Position numbers and translations under genes: made by a program
From: Babylonia areolata
Taxonomy: Eukaryota > Mollusca > Gastropoda > Neogastropoda > Buccinidae
DNA: 64,000 nucleotides
Direction of reading: 5' to 3'
Assembly: GCF_041734735.1 (NCBI RefSeq)
Contig: NC_134878.1
Coordinates: forward strand, 42,028,232 to 42,092,231
Shown here: piece after piece, positions 40,601 to 56,400 of the stretch
How the letters are laid out: the number at the start of each line of letters is the position of its first letter
How positions within the stretch are numbered: the first letter of the stretch is position 1
Notes under the pieces: model-generated
Databases searched by the model: none
Told to the model about the DNA's origin: nothing
What the model saw: only the letters and a program-made list of their open reading frames with translations

Positions 40601-43600
40601 ATTTACTAATAATTCCAACATTAAACAATAACGCGATAACAAATTACTAATCAACTTCACAGAAAAATCACTAATCTTTGCTTTGACGCTTGTAGGCTGT
40701 CTTTCACATACTAGCCACAGTGGTTTTAACACTTGGCAGTTTCGGCCCCATACACAATTTCAAATACTGCCCACACACACCTCTGTCGTGATGGGTCCGC
40801 CAAGGGTTACATCACTACAACGGTCAAACTGCGCGCGCTCCCAGCCGGTGCTGCACCGCTTCTGGGCCCTCTCTGTCATTCACTAACAATTCAACAACTA
40901 AACAAGAACGGGATGACAAGTTTTGAGCCCTCTCAATAATTTACTAATAATTCCAACATTAAACAACAACGCGATAACAAATTATTAATCAACTTCACAG
41001 AAAAATCACTTATCTTTGCTTTGACGCTTGTAGGCTGTCTTTCACATACTAGCCACAGTGGTTTTAAGACTTGGCAGTTTCGGCCCCATACACAATTTCA
41101 AATACTGCCCACACACACCTCTGTCGTGATGGGTCCGCCAAAGGTTACATAACTACAACGGTCAAACTGCGCGCGCTCCCAGCCGGTGCTGCACCGCTTC
41201 TGGGCCCTCTCTGTCATTCACTAACAATTCAACAACTAAACAAGAACGGGATGACAAGTTTTGAGCCCTCTCAATAATTTACTAATAATTCCAACATTAA
41301 ACAACAACGCGATAACAAATTATTAATCAACTTCACAGAAAAATCACTTATCTTTGCTTTGACGCTTGTAGGCTGTCTTTCACATACTAGCCACAGTGGT
41401 TTTAACACTTGGCAGTTTCGGCCCCATACACAATTTCAAATACTGCCCACACACACCTCTGTCGTGATGGGTCCGCCAAGGGTTACATGACTACAACGGT
41501 CAAACTGCGCGCGCTCCCAGCTGGTGGTGCACCGTTTCTGGGCCTATCTGTCATTCACTAACAATTCAACAACTAAACAAGAACGGGATGACAAGTTTTG
41601 AGCCCTCTCAATAATTTACTAATAATTCCAACATTAAACAACAACGCGATACCAAATTATTAATCAACTTCACAGAAAAATCACTTATCTTTGCTTTGAC
41701 GCTTGTAGGCTGTCTTTCACATACTAGCCACAGTGGTTTTAACACTTGGCAGTTTCGGCCCCATACACAATTTCAAATACTGCCCACACACACCTCTGTC
41801 GTGATGGGTCGCCAAGGGTTACATGACTACAACGGTCAAACTGCGCGCGCTCCCAGCCGGTGCTGCACCGCTTCTGGGCCCTCTCTGTCATTCACTAACA
41901 ATTCAGCAACTAAACAAGAACGGGATGACAAGTTTTGAGCCCTCTCAATAATTTACTAATAATTCCAACATTAAACAACAACGCGATAACAAATTATTAA
42001 TCAACTTCACAGAAAAATCACTTATCTTTGCTTTGACGTTTGTAGGCTGTCTTTCACATACTAGCCACAGTGGTTTTAACACTTGGCAGTTTCGGCCCCA
42101 TACACAATTTCAAATACTGCCCACACACACCTCTGTCGTGATGGGTCCGCCAAGGGTTACATAACTACAACGGTCAAACTGCGCGCGCTCCCAGCCAGTG
42201 CTGCACCGCTTCTGGGCCTTCTCTGTCATTCACTAACAATTCAACAACTAAACAAGAACGGGATGACAAGTTTTGAGCCCTCTCAATAATTTACTAATAA
42301 TTCCAACATTAAACAATAACGCGATAACAAATTATTAATCAACTTCACAGAAAAATCACTTATCTTTGCTTTGGCGCTTGTAGGCTGTCTTTCACATACT
42401 AGCCACAGTGGTTTTAACACTTGGCAGTTTCGGCCCCATACACAATTTCAAATACTGCCCACACACACCTCTGTCGTGATGGGTCCGCCAAGGGTTACAT
42501 AACTACAACGGTCAAACTGCGCGCGCTCCCAGCCGGTTCTGCACCGCTTCTGGGCCCTCTCTGTCATTCACTAACAATTCAACAACTAAACAAGAACGGG
42601 ATGACAAGTTTTGAGCCCTCTCAATAATTTACTAATAATTCCAACATTAAACAACAACGCGATAACAAATTATTAATCAACTTCACAGAAAAATCTCTTA
42701 TCTTTGCTTTGACGCTTGTAGGCTGTCTTTCACATACTAGCCACAGTGGTTTTAACACTTGGTAGTTTCGGCCCCATACACAATTTCAAATACTGCCCAC
42801 ACACACCTCTGTCGTGATGGGTGCGCCAAGGGTTACATAACTACAACGGTCAAACTGCGCACGCTCCCAGCCGGTGCTGCACCGCTTCTGGGCCCTCTCT
42901 GTCATTCACTAACAATTCAACAACTAAACAACAACGGGATGACAAGTTTTGAGCCGTCTCAATAATTTAATAATAATTCCAACATTAAACAATAACGCGA
43001 TAACAAATTATTAATCAACTTCACAGAAAAATCACTTATCTTTGCTTTGACGCTTGTAGGCTGTCTTTCACATACTAGCCACAGTGGTTTTAACACTTGG
43101 CAGTTTCGGCCCCATACACAATTTCAAATACTGCCCACACACACCTCTGTCGTGATGGGTCGCCAAGGGTTACATGACTACAACGGTCAAACCGCGCTCC
43201 CAGCCGGTGCTGCACCGCTTCTGGGCCCTCTCTGTCATTCACTAACAATTCAACAACTAAACAAGAATAGGATGACAAGTTTTGAGCCCTCTCAATAATT
43301 TACTAATAATTCCAACATTAAACAATAACGCGATACCAAATTATTAATCAACTTCACAGAAAAATCACTTATCTTTGCTTTGACGCTTGTAGGCTGTCTT
43401 TCACATACTAGCCACAGTGGTTTTAACACTTGGCAGTTTCGGCCCCATACACAAGTTCAAATACTGCCCATACACACCTCTGTCGTGATGGGTCCGCCAA
43501 GGGTTACATGACTACAACGGTCAAACTGCGCGCGCTCCCAGACGGTGCTGCACCGCTTCTGGGCCATCTCTGTCATTCACTAACAATTCAACAACTAAAC

Positions 43601-46600
43601 AAGAACGGGATGACAAGTTTTGAGCCCTCTCAATAATTTACTAATAATTCCAACATTAAACAACAACGCGATAACAAATTATTAATCAACTTCACAGAAA
43701 AATCACTTATCTTTGCTTTGACGCTTGTAGGCTGTCTTTCACATACTAGCCACAGTGGTTTTAACACTTGGCAGTTTCGGCCCCATACACAATTTCAAAT
43801 ACTGCCCACACACACCTCTGTCGTGATGGGTCGCCAAGGGTTACATGACTACAACGGTCAAACTGCGCGCGCTCCCAGCCGGTGCTGCACCGCTTCTGGG
43901 CCCTCTCTGTCATTCACTAACAATTCAACAACTAAACAAGAACAGGATGACAAGTTTTGAGCCCTCTCAATAATTTACTAATAATTCCAACATTAAACAA
44001 TAACGCGATAACAAATTATTAATCAACTTCACAGAAAAATCACTTATCTTTGCTTTGACGCTTGTAGGCTGTCTTTCACATACTAGCCACAGTGGTTTTA
44101 ACACTTGGCACTTTCGGCCCCATACACAATTTCAAATACTGCCCACACACACCTCTGTCGTGATGGGTCCGCCAAGGGTTACATCACTACAACGGTCAAA
44201 CTGCGTGCGCTCCCAGACGGTGCTGCACCGCTTCTGGGCCCTCTCTGTCATTCACTAACAATTCAACAACTAAACAAGAACGGGATGACAAGTTCTGAGC
44301 CCTCTCAATAATTTACTAATAATTCCAACATTAAACAATAACGCGATAACAAATTATTAATCAACTTCACAGAAAAATCACTTATCTTTGCTTTGATGCT
44401 TGTAGGCTGTCTTTCACATACTAGCCACAGTGGTTTTAACACTTGGCAGTTTCGGCCCCATACACAATTTCAAATACTGCCCACACACACCTCTGTCGTG
44501 ATGGGTCCGCCAAGGGTTACATCACTACAACGGTCAAACTGCGCGCGCTCCAAGCCGGTGCTGTACCGCTTCTGGGCCCTCTCTGTCATTCACTAACAAT
44601 TCAACAACTAAACAAGAACGGGATGACAAGTTTTGAGCCCTCTCAATAATTTACTAATAATTCCAAGTTAAACAATAACGCGATAACAAATTATTAATCA
44701 AATTCACAGAAAAATCACTTATCTTTGCTTTGTCGCTTGTAGGCTGTCTTTCACATACTAGCCACAGTGGTTTTAACACTTGGCAGTTTCGGCCCCATAC
44801 ACAATTTCAAATACTGCCCACACACACCTCTGTCGTGATGGGTCCGCCAAGGGTTACATCACTACAACGGTCAAACTGCGCGCGCTCCCAGCCGGTTCTG
44901 TACCGCTTCTGGGCCCTCTCTGTCATTCACTAACAATTCAACAACTAAACAAGAACGGGATGACAAGTTTTGAGCCCTCTCAATAATTTACTAATAATTC
45001 CAACATTAAACAATAACGCCATAACAAATTATTAATCAACTTCACAGAAAAATCACTTATCTTTGCCTTGACGCTTGTAGGCTGTCTTTGACATACTAGC
45101 CACAGTGGTTTTAACACTTGGCAGTTTCGGCCCCATACACAATTTCAAATACTGCCCACACACACCTCTGTCGTGATGGGTCCGCCAAGGGTTACATAAC
45201 TACAACGGTCAAACTGCGCGCGCTCCCAGCCGGTGCTGCACCGCTTCTGGGCCCTCTCTGTCATTCACTAACAATTCAACAACTAAACAAGAACGGGATG
45301 ACAAGTTTTGAGCCCTCTCAATAATTTACTAATAATTCCAACATCAAACAACAACGCGATAACAAATTATTAATCAACTTCACAGAAAAATCACTTATCT
45401 TTGCTTTGACGCTTGTAGGCTGTCTTTCACATACTAGCCACAGTGGTTTTAACACTTGGCACTTTCGGCCCCATACACAATTTCAAATACTGCCCACACA
45501 CACCTCTGTCGTGATGGGTCCGCCAAGGGTTACATGACTACAACGGTCAAACTGCGCGCGCTCCCAGCTGGTGCTGCACCGTTTCTGGGCCTATCTGTCA
45601 TTCACTAACAATTGAACAACTAAACAAGAACGGGATGACAAGTTTTGAGCCCTCTCAATAATTTACTAATAATTCCAACATTAAACAATAACGCGATAAC
45701 AAATTATTAATCAACTTCACAGAAAAATCACTTATCTTTGCTTTGACGCTTCTAGGCTGTCTTTCACATATTAGCCACAGTGGTTTTAACACTTGGCAGT
45801 TTCAGCCCCATACACAATTTCAAATACTGCCCACACACACCTCTGTCGTGATGGGTCCGCCAAGGGTTACATAACTACAACGGTCAAACTGCGCGCGCTC
45901 CCAGCCGGTGCTGCACCGCTTCTGGGCCCTCTCTGTCATTCACTAACAATTCAACAACTAAACAAGAACGGGATGACAAGTTTTGAGCCCTCTCAATAAT
46001 TTACTAATAATTCCAACATTAAACAATAACGCGATAACAAATTATTAATCAACTTCACAGAAAAATCACTTATCTTTGCTTTGACGCTTGTAGGCTGTCT
46101 TTCACATACTAGCCACAGTGGTTTTAACACTTGGCAGTTTCGGCCCCATACACAATTTCAAATACTGCCCACACACACCTCTGTCGTGATGGGTCCGCCA
46201 AGGGTTACATAACTACAACGGTCAAACTGCGCGCGCTCCCAGCCGGTGCTGCACCGCTTCTGGGCCCTCTCTGTCATTCACTAACAATTCAACAACTAAA
46301 CAAGAACGGGATGACAAGTTTTGAGCCCTCTCAATAATTTACTAATAATTCCAACATTAAACAATAACGCGATAACAAATTATTAATCAACTTCACAGAA
46401 AAATCACTTATCTTTGCTTTGACGCTTGTAGGCTGTCTTTCACATACTAGCCACAGTGGTTTTAACACTTGGCAGTTTCGGCCCCATACACAATTTCAAA
46501 TACTGCCCACACACACCTCTGTCGTGATGGGTCCGCCAAGGGTTACATAACTACAACGGTCAAACTGCGCGCGCTCCCAGCCGGTGCTGCACCGCTTCTG

Positions 46601-49600
46601 GGCCCTCTCTGTCATTCACTAACAATTCAACAACTAAACAAGAACGGGATGACAAGTTTTGAGCCCTCTCAATAATTTACTAATAATTCCAACATTAAAC
46701 AATAACGCGATAACAAATTATTAATCAACTTCACAGAAAAATCACTTATCTTTGCTTTGACGCTTGTAGGCTGTCTTTCACATACTAGCCACAGTGGTTT
46801 TAACACTTGGCAGTTTCGGCCCCATACACAATTTCAAATACTGCCCACACACACCTCTGTCGTGATGGGTCCGCCAAGGGTTACATAACTACAACGGTCA
46901 AACTGCGCGCGCTCCCAGCCGGTGCTGCACCGCTTCTGGGCCCTCTCTGTCATTCACTAACAATTCAACAACTAAACAAGAACGGGATGACAAGTTTTGA
47001 GCCCTCTCAATAATTTACTAATAATTCCAACATTAAACAATAACGCGATAACAAATTATTAATCAACTTCACAGAAAAATCACTTATCTTTGCTTTGACG
47101 CTTGTAGGCTGTCTTTCACATACTAGCCACAGTGGTTTTAACACTTGGCAGTTTCGGCCCCATACACAATTTCAAATACTGCCCACACACACCTCTGTCG
47201 TGATGGGTCCGCCAAGGGTTACATAACTACAACGGTCAAACTGCGCGCGCTCCCAGCCGGTGCTGCACCGCTTCTGGGCCCTCTCTGTCATTCACTAACA
47301 ATTCAACAACTAAACAAGAACGGGATGACAAGTTTTGAGCCCTCTCAATAATTTACTAATAATTCCAACATTAAACAATAACGCGATAACAAATTATTAA
47401 TCAACTTCACAGAAAAATCACTTATCTTTGCTTTGACGCTTGTAGGCTGTCTTTCACATACTAGCCACAGTGGTTTTAACACTTGGCAGTTTCGGCCCCA
47501 TACACAATTTCAAATACTGCCCACACACACCTCTGTCGTGATGGGTCCGCCAAGGGTTACATAACTACAACGGTCAAACTGCGCGCGCTCCCAGCCGGTG
47601 CTGCACCGCTTCTGGGCCCTCTCTGTCATTCACTAACAATTCAACAACTAAACAAGAACGGGATGACAAGTTTTGAGCCCTCTCAATAATTTACTAATAA
47701 TTCCAACATTAAACAATAACGCGATAACAAATTATTAATCAACTTCACAGAAAAATCACTTATCTTTGCTTTGACGCTTGTAGGCTGTCTTTCACATACT
47801 AGCCACAGTGGTTTTAACACTTGGCAGTTTCGGCCCCATACACAATTTCAAATACTGCCCACACACACCTCTGTCGTGATGGGTCCGCCAAGGGTTACAT
47901 AACTACAACGGTCAAACTGCGCGCGCTCCCAGCCGGTGCTGCACCGCTTCTGGGCCCTCTCTGTCATTCACTAACAATTCAACAACTAAACAAGAACGGG
48001 ATGACAAGTTTTGAGCCCTCTCAATAATTTACTAATAATTCCAACATTAAACAATAACGCGATAACAAATTATTAATCAACTTCACAGAAAAATCACTTA
48101 TCTTTGCTTTGACGCTTGTAGGCTGTCTTTCACATACTAGCCACAGTGGTTTTAACACTTGGCAGTTTCGGCCCCATACACAATTTCAAATACTGCCCAC
48201 ACACACCTCTGTCGTGATGGGTCCGCCAAGGGTTACATAACTACAACGGTCAAACTGCGCGCGCTCCCAGCCGGTGCTGCACCGCTTCTGGGCCCTCTCT
48301 GTCATTCACTAACAATTCAACAACTAAACAAGAACGGGATGACAAGTTTTGAGCCCTCTCAATAATTTACTAATAATTCCAACATTAAACAATAACGCGA
48401 TAACAAATTATTAATCAACTTCACAGAAAAATCACTTATCTTTGCTTTGACGCTTGTAGGCTGTCTTTCACATACTAGCCACAGTGGTTTTAACACTTGG
48501 CAGTTTCGGCCCCATACACAATTTCAAATACTGCCCACACACACCTCTGTCGTGATGGGTCCGCCAAGGGTTACATAACTACAACGGTCAAACTGCGCGC
48601 GCTCCCAGCCGGTGCTGCACCGCTTCTGGGCCCTCTCTGTCATTCACTAACAATTCAACAACTAAACAAGAACGGGATGACAAGTTTTGAGCCCTCTCAA
48701 TAATTTACTAATAATTCCAACATTAAACAATAACGCGATAACAAATTATTAATCAACTTCACAGAAAAATCACTTATCTTTGCTTTGACGCTTGTAGGCT
48801 GTCTTTCACATACTAGCCACAGTGGTTTTAACACTTGGCAGTTTCGGCCCCATACACAATTTCAAATACTGCCCACACACACCTCTGTCGTGATGGGTCC
48901 GCCAAGGGTTACATAACTACAACGGTCAAACTGCGCGCGCTCCCAGCCGGTGCTGCACCGCTTCTGGGCCCTCTCTGTCATTCACTAACAATTCAACAAC
49001 TAAACAAGAACGGGATGACAAGTTTTGAGCCCTCTCAATAATTTACTAATAATTCCAACATTAAACAATAACGCGATAACAAATTATTAATCAACTTCAC
49101 AGAAAAATCACTTATCTTTGCTTTGACGCTTGTAGGCTGTCTTTCACATACTAGCCACAGTGGTTTTAACACTTGGCAGTTTCGGCCCCATACACAATTT
49201 CAAATACTGCCCACACACACCTCTGTCGTGATGGGTCCGCCAAGGGTTACATAACTACAACGGTCAAACTGCGCGCGCTCCCAGCCGGTGCTGCACCGCT
49301 TCTGGGCCCTCTCTGTCATTCACTAACAATTCAACAACTAAACAAGAACGGGATGACAAGTTTTGAGCCCTCTCAATAATTTACTAATAATTCCAACATT
49401 AAACAATAACGCGATAACAAATTATTAATCAACTTCACAGAAAAATCACTTATCTTTGCTTTGACGCTTGTAGGCTGTCTTTCACATACTAGCCACAGTG
49501 GTTTTAACACTTGGCAGTTTCGGCCCCATACACAATTTCAAATACTGCCCACACACACCTCTGTCGTGATGGGTCCGCCAAGGGTTACATAACTACAACG

Positions 49601-52600
49601 GTCAAACTGCGCGCGCTCCCAGCCGGTGCTGCACCGCTTCTGGGCCCTCTCTGTCATTCACTAACAATTCAACAACTAAACAAGAACGGGATGACAAGTT
49701 TTGAGCCCTCTCAATAATTTACTAATAATTCCAACATTAAACAATAACGCGATAACAAATTATTAATCAACTTCACAGAAAAATCACTTATCTTTGCTTT
49801 GACGCTTGTAGGCTGTCTTTCACATACTAGCCACAGTGGTTTTAACACTTGGCAGTTTCGGCCCCATACACAATTTCAAATACTGCCCACACACACCTCT
49901 GTCGTGATGGGTCCGCCAAGGGTTACATAACTACAACGGTCAAACTGCGCGCGCTCCCAGCCGGTGCTGCACCGCTTCTGGGCCCTCTCTGTCATTCACT
50001 AACAATTCAACAACTAAACAAGAACGGGATGACAAGTTTTGAGCCCTCTCAATAATTTACTAATAATTCCAACATTAAACAATAACGCGATAACAAATTA
50101 TTAATCAACTTCACAGAAAAATCACTTATCTTTGCTTTGACGCTTGTAGGCTGTCTTTCACATACTAGCCACAGTGGTTTTAACACTTGGCAGTTTCGGC
50201 CCCATACACAATTTCAAATACTGCCCACACACACCTCTGTCGTGATGGGTCCGCCAAGGGTTACATAACTACAACGGTCAAACTGCGCGCGCTCCCAGCC
50301 GGTGCTGCACCGCTTCTGGGCCCTCTCTGTCATTCACTAACAATTCAACAACTAAACAAGAACGGGATGACAAGTTTTGAGCCCTCTCAATAATTTACTA
50401 ATAATTCCAACATTAAACAATAACGCGATAACAAATTATTAATCAACTTCACAGAAAAATCACTTATCTTTGCTTTGACGCTTGTAGGCTGTCTTTCACA
50501 TACTAGCCACAGTGGTTTTAACACTTGGCAGTTTCGGCCCCATACACAATTTCAAATACTGCCCACACACACCTCTGTCGTGATGGGTCCGCCAAGGGTT
50601 ACATAACTACAACGGTCAAACTGCGCGCGCTCCCAGCCGGTGCTGCACCGCTTCTGGGCCCTCTCTGTCATTCACTAACAATTCAACAACTAAACAAGAA
50701 CGGGATGACAAGTTTTGAGCCCTCTCAATAATTTACTAATAATTCCAACATTAAACAATAACGCGATAACAAATTATTAATCAACTTCACAGAAAAATCA
50801 CTTATCTTTGCTTTGACGCTTGTAGGCTGTCTTTCACATACTAGCCACAGTGGTTTTAACACTTGGCAGTTTCGGCCCCATACACAATTTCAAATACTGC
50901 CCACACACACCTCTGTCGTGATGGGTCCGCCAAGGGTTACATAACTACAACGGTCAAACTGCGCGCGCTCCCAGCCGGTGCTGCACCGCTTCTGGGCCCT
51001 CTCTGTCATTCACTAACAATTCAACAACTAAACAAGAACGGGATGACAAGTTTTGAGCCCTCTCAATAATTTACTAATAATTCCAACATTAAACAATAAC
51101 GCGATAACAAATTATTAATCAACTTCACAGAAAAATCACTTATCTTTGCTTTGACGCTTGTAGGCTGTCTTTCACATACTAGCCACAGTGGTTTTAACAC
51201 TTGGCAGTTTCGGCCCCATACACAATTTCAAATACTGCCCACACACACCTCTGTCGTGATGGGTCCGCCAAGGGTTACATAACTACAACGGTCAAACTGC
51301 GCGCGCTCCCAGCCGGTGCTGCACCGCTTCTGGGCCCTCTCTGTCATTCACTAACAATTCAACAACTAAACAAGAACGGGATGACAAGTTTTGAGCCCTC
51401 TCAATAATTTACTAATAATTCCAACATTAAACAATAACGCGATAACAAATTATTAATCAACTTCACAGAAAAATCACTTATCTTTGCTTTGACGCTTGTA
51501 GGCTGTCTTTCACATACTAGCCACAGTGGTTTTAACACTTGGCAGTTTCGGCCCCATACACAATTTCAAATACTGCCCACACACACCTCTGTCGTGATGG
51601 GTCCGCCAAGGGTTACATAACTACAACGGTCAAACTGCGCGCGCTCCCAGCCGGTGCTGCACCGCTTCTGGGCCCTCTCTGTCATTCACTAACAATTCAA
51701 CAACTAAACAAGAACGGGATGACAAGTTTTGAGCCCTCTCAATAATTTACTAATAATTCCAACATTAAACAATAACGCGATAACAAATTATTAATCAACT
51801 TCACAGAAAAATCACTTATCTTTGCTTTGACGCTTGTAGGCTGTCTTTCACATACTAGCCACAGTGGTTTTAACACTTGGCAGTTTCGGCCCCATACACA
51901 ATTTCAAATACTGCCCACACACACCTCTGTCGTGATGGGTCCGCCAAGGGTTACATAACTACAACGGTCAAACTGCGCGCGCTCCCAGCCGGTGCTGCAC
52001 CGCTTCTGGGCCCTCTCTGTCATTCACTAACAATTCAACAACTAAACAAGAACGGGATGACAAGTTTTGAGCCCTCTCAATAATTTACTAATAATTCCAA
52101 CATTAAACAATAACGCGATAACAAATTATTAATCAACTTCACAGAAAAATCACTTATCTTTGCTTTGACGCTTGTAGGCTGTCTTTCACATACTAGCCAC
52201 AGTGGTTTTAACACTTGGCAGTTTCGGCCCCATACACAATTTCAAATACTGCCCACACACACCTCTGTCGTGATGGGTCCGCCAAGGGTTACATAACTAC
52301 AACGGTCAAACTGCGCGCGCTCCCAGCCGGTGCTGCACCGCTTCTGGGCCCTCTCTGTCATTCACTAACAATTCAACAACTAAACAAGAACGGGATGACA
52401 AGTTTTGAGCCCTCTCAATAATTTACTAATAATTCCAACATTAAACAATAACGCGATAACAAATTATTAATCAACTTCACAGAAAAATCACTTATCTTTG
52501 CTTTGACGCTTGTAGGCTGTCTTTCACATACTAGCCACAGTGGTTTTAACACTTGGCAGTTTCGGCCCCATACACAATTTCAAATACTGCCCACACACAC

Positions 52601-55600
52601 CTCTGTCGTGATGGGTCCGCCAAGGGTTACATAACTACAACGGTCAAACTGCGCGCGCTCCCAGCCGGTGCTGCACCGCTTCTGGGCCCTCTCTGTCATT
52701 CACTAACAATTCAACAACTAAACAAGAACGGGATGACAAGTTTTGAGCCCTCTCAATAATTTACTAATAATTCCAACATTAAACAATAACGCGATAACAA
52801 ATTATTAATCAACTTCACAGAAAAATCACTTATCTTTGCTTTGACGCTTGTAGGCTGTCTTTCACATACTAGCCACAGTGGTTTTAACACTTGGCAGTTT
52901 CGGCCCCATACACAATTTCAAATACTGCCCACACACACCTCTGTCGTGATGGGTCCGCCAAGGGTTACATAACTACAACGGTCAAACTGCGCGCGCTCCC
53001 AGCCGGTGCTGCACCGCTTCTGGGCCCTCTCTGTCATTCACTAACAATTCAACAACTAAACAAGAACGGGATGACAAGTTTTGAGCCCTCTCAATAATTT
53101 ACTAATAATTCCAACATTAAACAATAACGCGATAACAAATTATTAATCAACTTCACAGAAAAATCACTTATCTTTGCTTTGACGCTTGTAGGCTGTCTTT
53201 CACATACTAGCCACAGTGGTTTTAACACTTGGCAGTTTCGGCCCCATACACAATTTCAAATACTGCCCACACACACCTCTGTCGTGATGGGTCCGCCAAG
53301 GGTTACATAACTACAACGGTCAAACTGCGCGCGCTCCCAGCCGGTGCTGCACCGCTTCTGGGCCCTCTCTGTCATTCACTAACAATTCAACAACTAAACA
53401 AGAACGGGATGACAAGTTTTGAGCCCTCTCAATAATTTACTAATAATTCCAACATTAAACAATAACGCGATAACAAATTATTAATCAACTTCACAGAAAA
53501 ATCACTTATCTTTGCTTTGACGCTTGTAGGCTGTCTTTCACATACTAGCCACAGTGGTTTTAACACTTGGCAGTTTCGGCCCCATACACAATTTCAAATA
53601 CTGCCCACACACACCTCTGTCGTGATGGGTCCGCCAAGGGTTACATAACTACAACGGTCAAACTGCGCGCGCTCCCAGCCGGTGCTGCACCGCTTCTGGG
53701 CCCTCTCTGTCATTCACTAACAATTCAACAACTAAACAAGAACGGGATGACAAGTTTTGAGCCCTCTCAATAATTTACTAATAATTCCAACATTAAACAA
53801 TAACGCGATAACAAATTATTAATCAACTTCACAGAAAAATCACTTATCTTTGCTTTGACGCTTGTAGGCTGTCTTTCACATACTAGCCACAGTGGTTTTA
53901 ACACTTGGCAGTTTCGGCCCCATACACAATTTCAAATACTGCCCACACACACCTCTGTCGTGATGGGTCCGCCAAGGGTTACATAACTACAACGGTCAAA
54001 CTGCGCGCGCTCCCAGCCGGTGCTGCACCGCTTCTGGGCCCTCTCTGTCATTCACTAACAATTCAACAACTAAACAAGAACGGGATGACAAGTTTTGAGC
54101 CCTCTCAATAATTTACTAATAATTCCAACATTAAACAATAACGCGATAACAAATTATTAATCAACTTCACAGAAAAATCACTTATCTTTGCTTTGACGCT
54201 TGTAGGCTGTCTTTCACATACTAGCCACAGTGGTTTTAACACTTGGCAGTTTCGGCCCCATACACAATTTCAAATACTGCCCACACACACCTCTGTCGTG
54301 ATGGGTCCGCCAAGGGTTACATAACTACAACGGTCAAACTGCGCGCGCTCCCAGCCGGTGCTGCACCGCTTCTGGGCCCTCTCTGTCATTCACTAACAAT
54401 TCAACAACTAAACAAGAACGGGATGACAAGTTTTGAGCCCTCTCAATAATTTACTAATAATTCCAACATTAAACAATAACGCGATAACAAATTATTAATC
54501 AACTTCACAGAAAAATCACTTATCTTTGCTTTGACGCTTGTAGGCTGTCTTTCACATACTAGCCACAGTGGTTTTAACACTTGGCAGTTTCGGCCCCATA
54601 CACAATTTCAAATACTGCCCACACACACCTCTGTCGTGATGGGTCCGCCAAGGGTTACATAACTACAACGGTCAAACTGCGCGCGCTCCCAGCCGGTGCT
54701 GCACCGCTTCTGGGCCCTCTCTGTCATTCACTAACAATTCAACAACTAAACAAGAACGGGATGACAAGTTTTGAGCCCTCTCAATAATTTACTAATAATT
54801 CCAACATTAAACAATAACGCGATAACAAATTATTAATCAACTTCACAGAAAAATCACTTATCTTTGCTTTGACGCTTGTAGGCTGTCTTTCACATACTAG
54901 CCACAGTGGTTTTAACACTTGGCAGTTTCGGCCCCATACACAATTTCAAATACTGCCCACACACACCTCTGTCGTGATGGGTCCGCCAAGGGTTACATAA
55001 CTACAACGGTCAAACTGCGCGCGCTCCCAGCCGGTGCTGCACCGCTTCTGGGCCCTCTCTGTCATTCACTAACAATTCAACAACTAAACAAGAACGGGAT
55101 GACAAGTTTTGAGCCCTCTCAATAATTTACTAATAATTCCAACATTAAACAATAACGCGATAACAAATTATTAATCAACTTCACAGAAAAATCACTTATC
55201 TTTGCTTTGACGCTTGTAGGCTGTCTTTCACATACTAGCCACAGTGGTTTTAACACTTGGCAGTTTCGGCCCCATACACAATTTCAAATACTGCCCACAC
55301 ACACCTCTGTCGTGATGGGTCCGCCAAGGGTTACATAACTACAACGGTCAAACTGCGCGCGCTCCCAGCCGGTGCTGCACCGCTTCTGGGCCCTCTCTGT
55401 CATTCACTAACAATTCAACAACTAAACAAGAACGGGATGACAAGTTTTGAGCCCTCTCAATAATTTACTAATAATTCCAACATTAAACAATAACGCGATA
55501 ACAAATTATTAATCAACTTCACAGAAAAATCACTTATCTTTGCTTTGACGCTTGTAGGCTGTCTTTCACATACTAGCCACAGTGGTTTTAACACTTGGCA

Positions 55601-56400
55601 GTTTCGGCCCCATACACAATTTCAAATACTGCCCACACACACCTCTGTCGTGATGGGTCCGCCAAGGGTTACATAACTACAACGGTCAAACTGCGCGCGC
55701 TCCCAGCCGGTGCTGCACCGCTTCTGGGCCCTCTCTGTCATTCACTAACAATTCAACAACTAAACAAGAACGGGATGACAAGTTTTGAGCCCTCTCAATA
55801 ATTTACTAATAATTCCAACATTAAACAATAACGCGATAACAAATTATTAATCAACTTCACAGAAAAATCACTTATCTTTGCTTTGACGCTTGTAGGCTGT
55901 CTTTCACATACTAGCCACAGTGGTTTTAACACTTGGCAGTTTCGGCCCCATACACAATTTCAAATACTGCCCACACACACCTCTGTCGTGATGGGTCCGC
56001 CAAGGGTTACATAACTACAACGGTCAAACTGCGCGCGCTCCCAGCCGGTGCTGCACCGCTTCTGGGCCCTCTCTGTCATTCACTAACAATTCAACAACTA
56101 AACAAGAACGGGATGACAAGTTTTGAGCCCTCTCAATAATTTACTAATAATTCCAACATTAAACAATAACGCGATAACAAATTATTAATCAACTTCACAG
56201 AAAAATCACTTATCTTTGCTTTGACGCTTGTAGGCTGTCTTTCACATACTAGCCACAGTGGTTTTAACACTTGGCAGTTTCGGCCCCATACACAATTTCA
56301 AATACTGCCCACACACACCTCTGTCGTGATGGGTCCGCCAAGGGTTACATAACTACAACGGTCAAACTGCGCGCGCTCCCAGCCGGTGCTGCACCGCTTC
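37684..56400. repeat. 338-bp satellite array, about 56 units
   Basis: A head-to-tail array with a 338-bp monomer. A landmark, CTTGGCAGTTTCGGCCCC, recurs at about 37698, 38036, 38374 and so on. The first 25 or so units (to about 46.1 kb) differ from each other by substitutions and small indels; several are 329-337 bp long. From about 46,131 to the gap roughly 30 units appear base-for-base identical with exact 338-bp spacing. A 68-codon open frame occurs in most units, but it starts without ATG in the plain sequence and varies in diverged units, so I do not call it a gene. 338 bp is close to two nucleosome repeats. The array is cut at 56400 by an assembly gap, so its true length is unknown. Confidence 0.97.

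Noticed and set aside
37684-56400. Regularly spaced identical units resembling a CRISPR array or a tandem gene family
   Set aside because: The whole 338-bp unit repeats with no unique spacers, and the 68-codon frame starts at TTG, not ATG, and is disrupted in several diverged units. It is a satellite.
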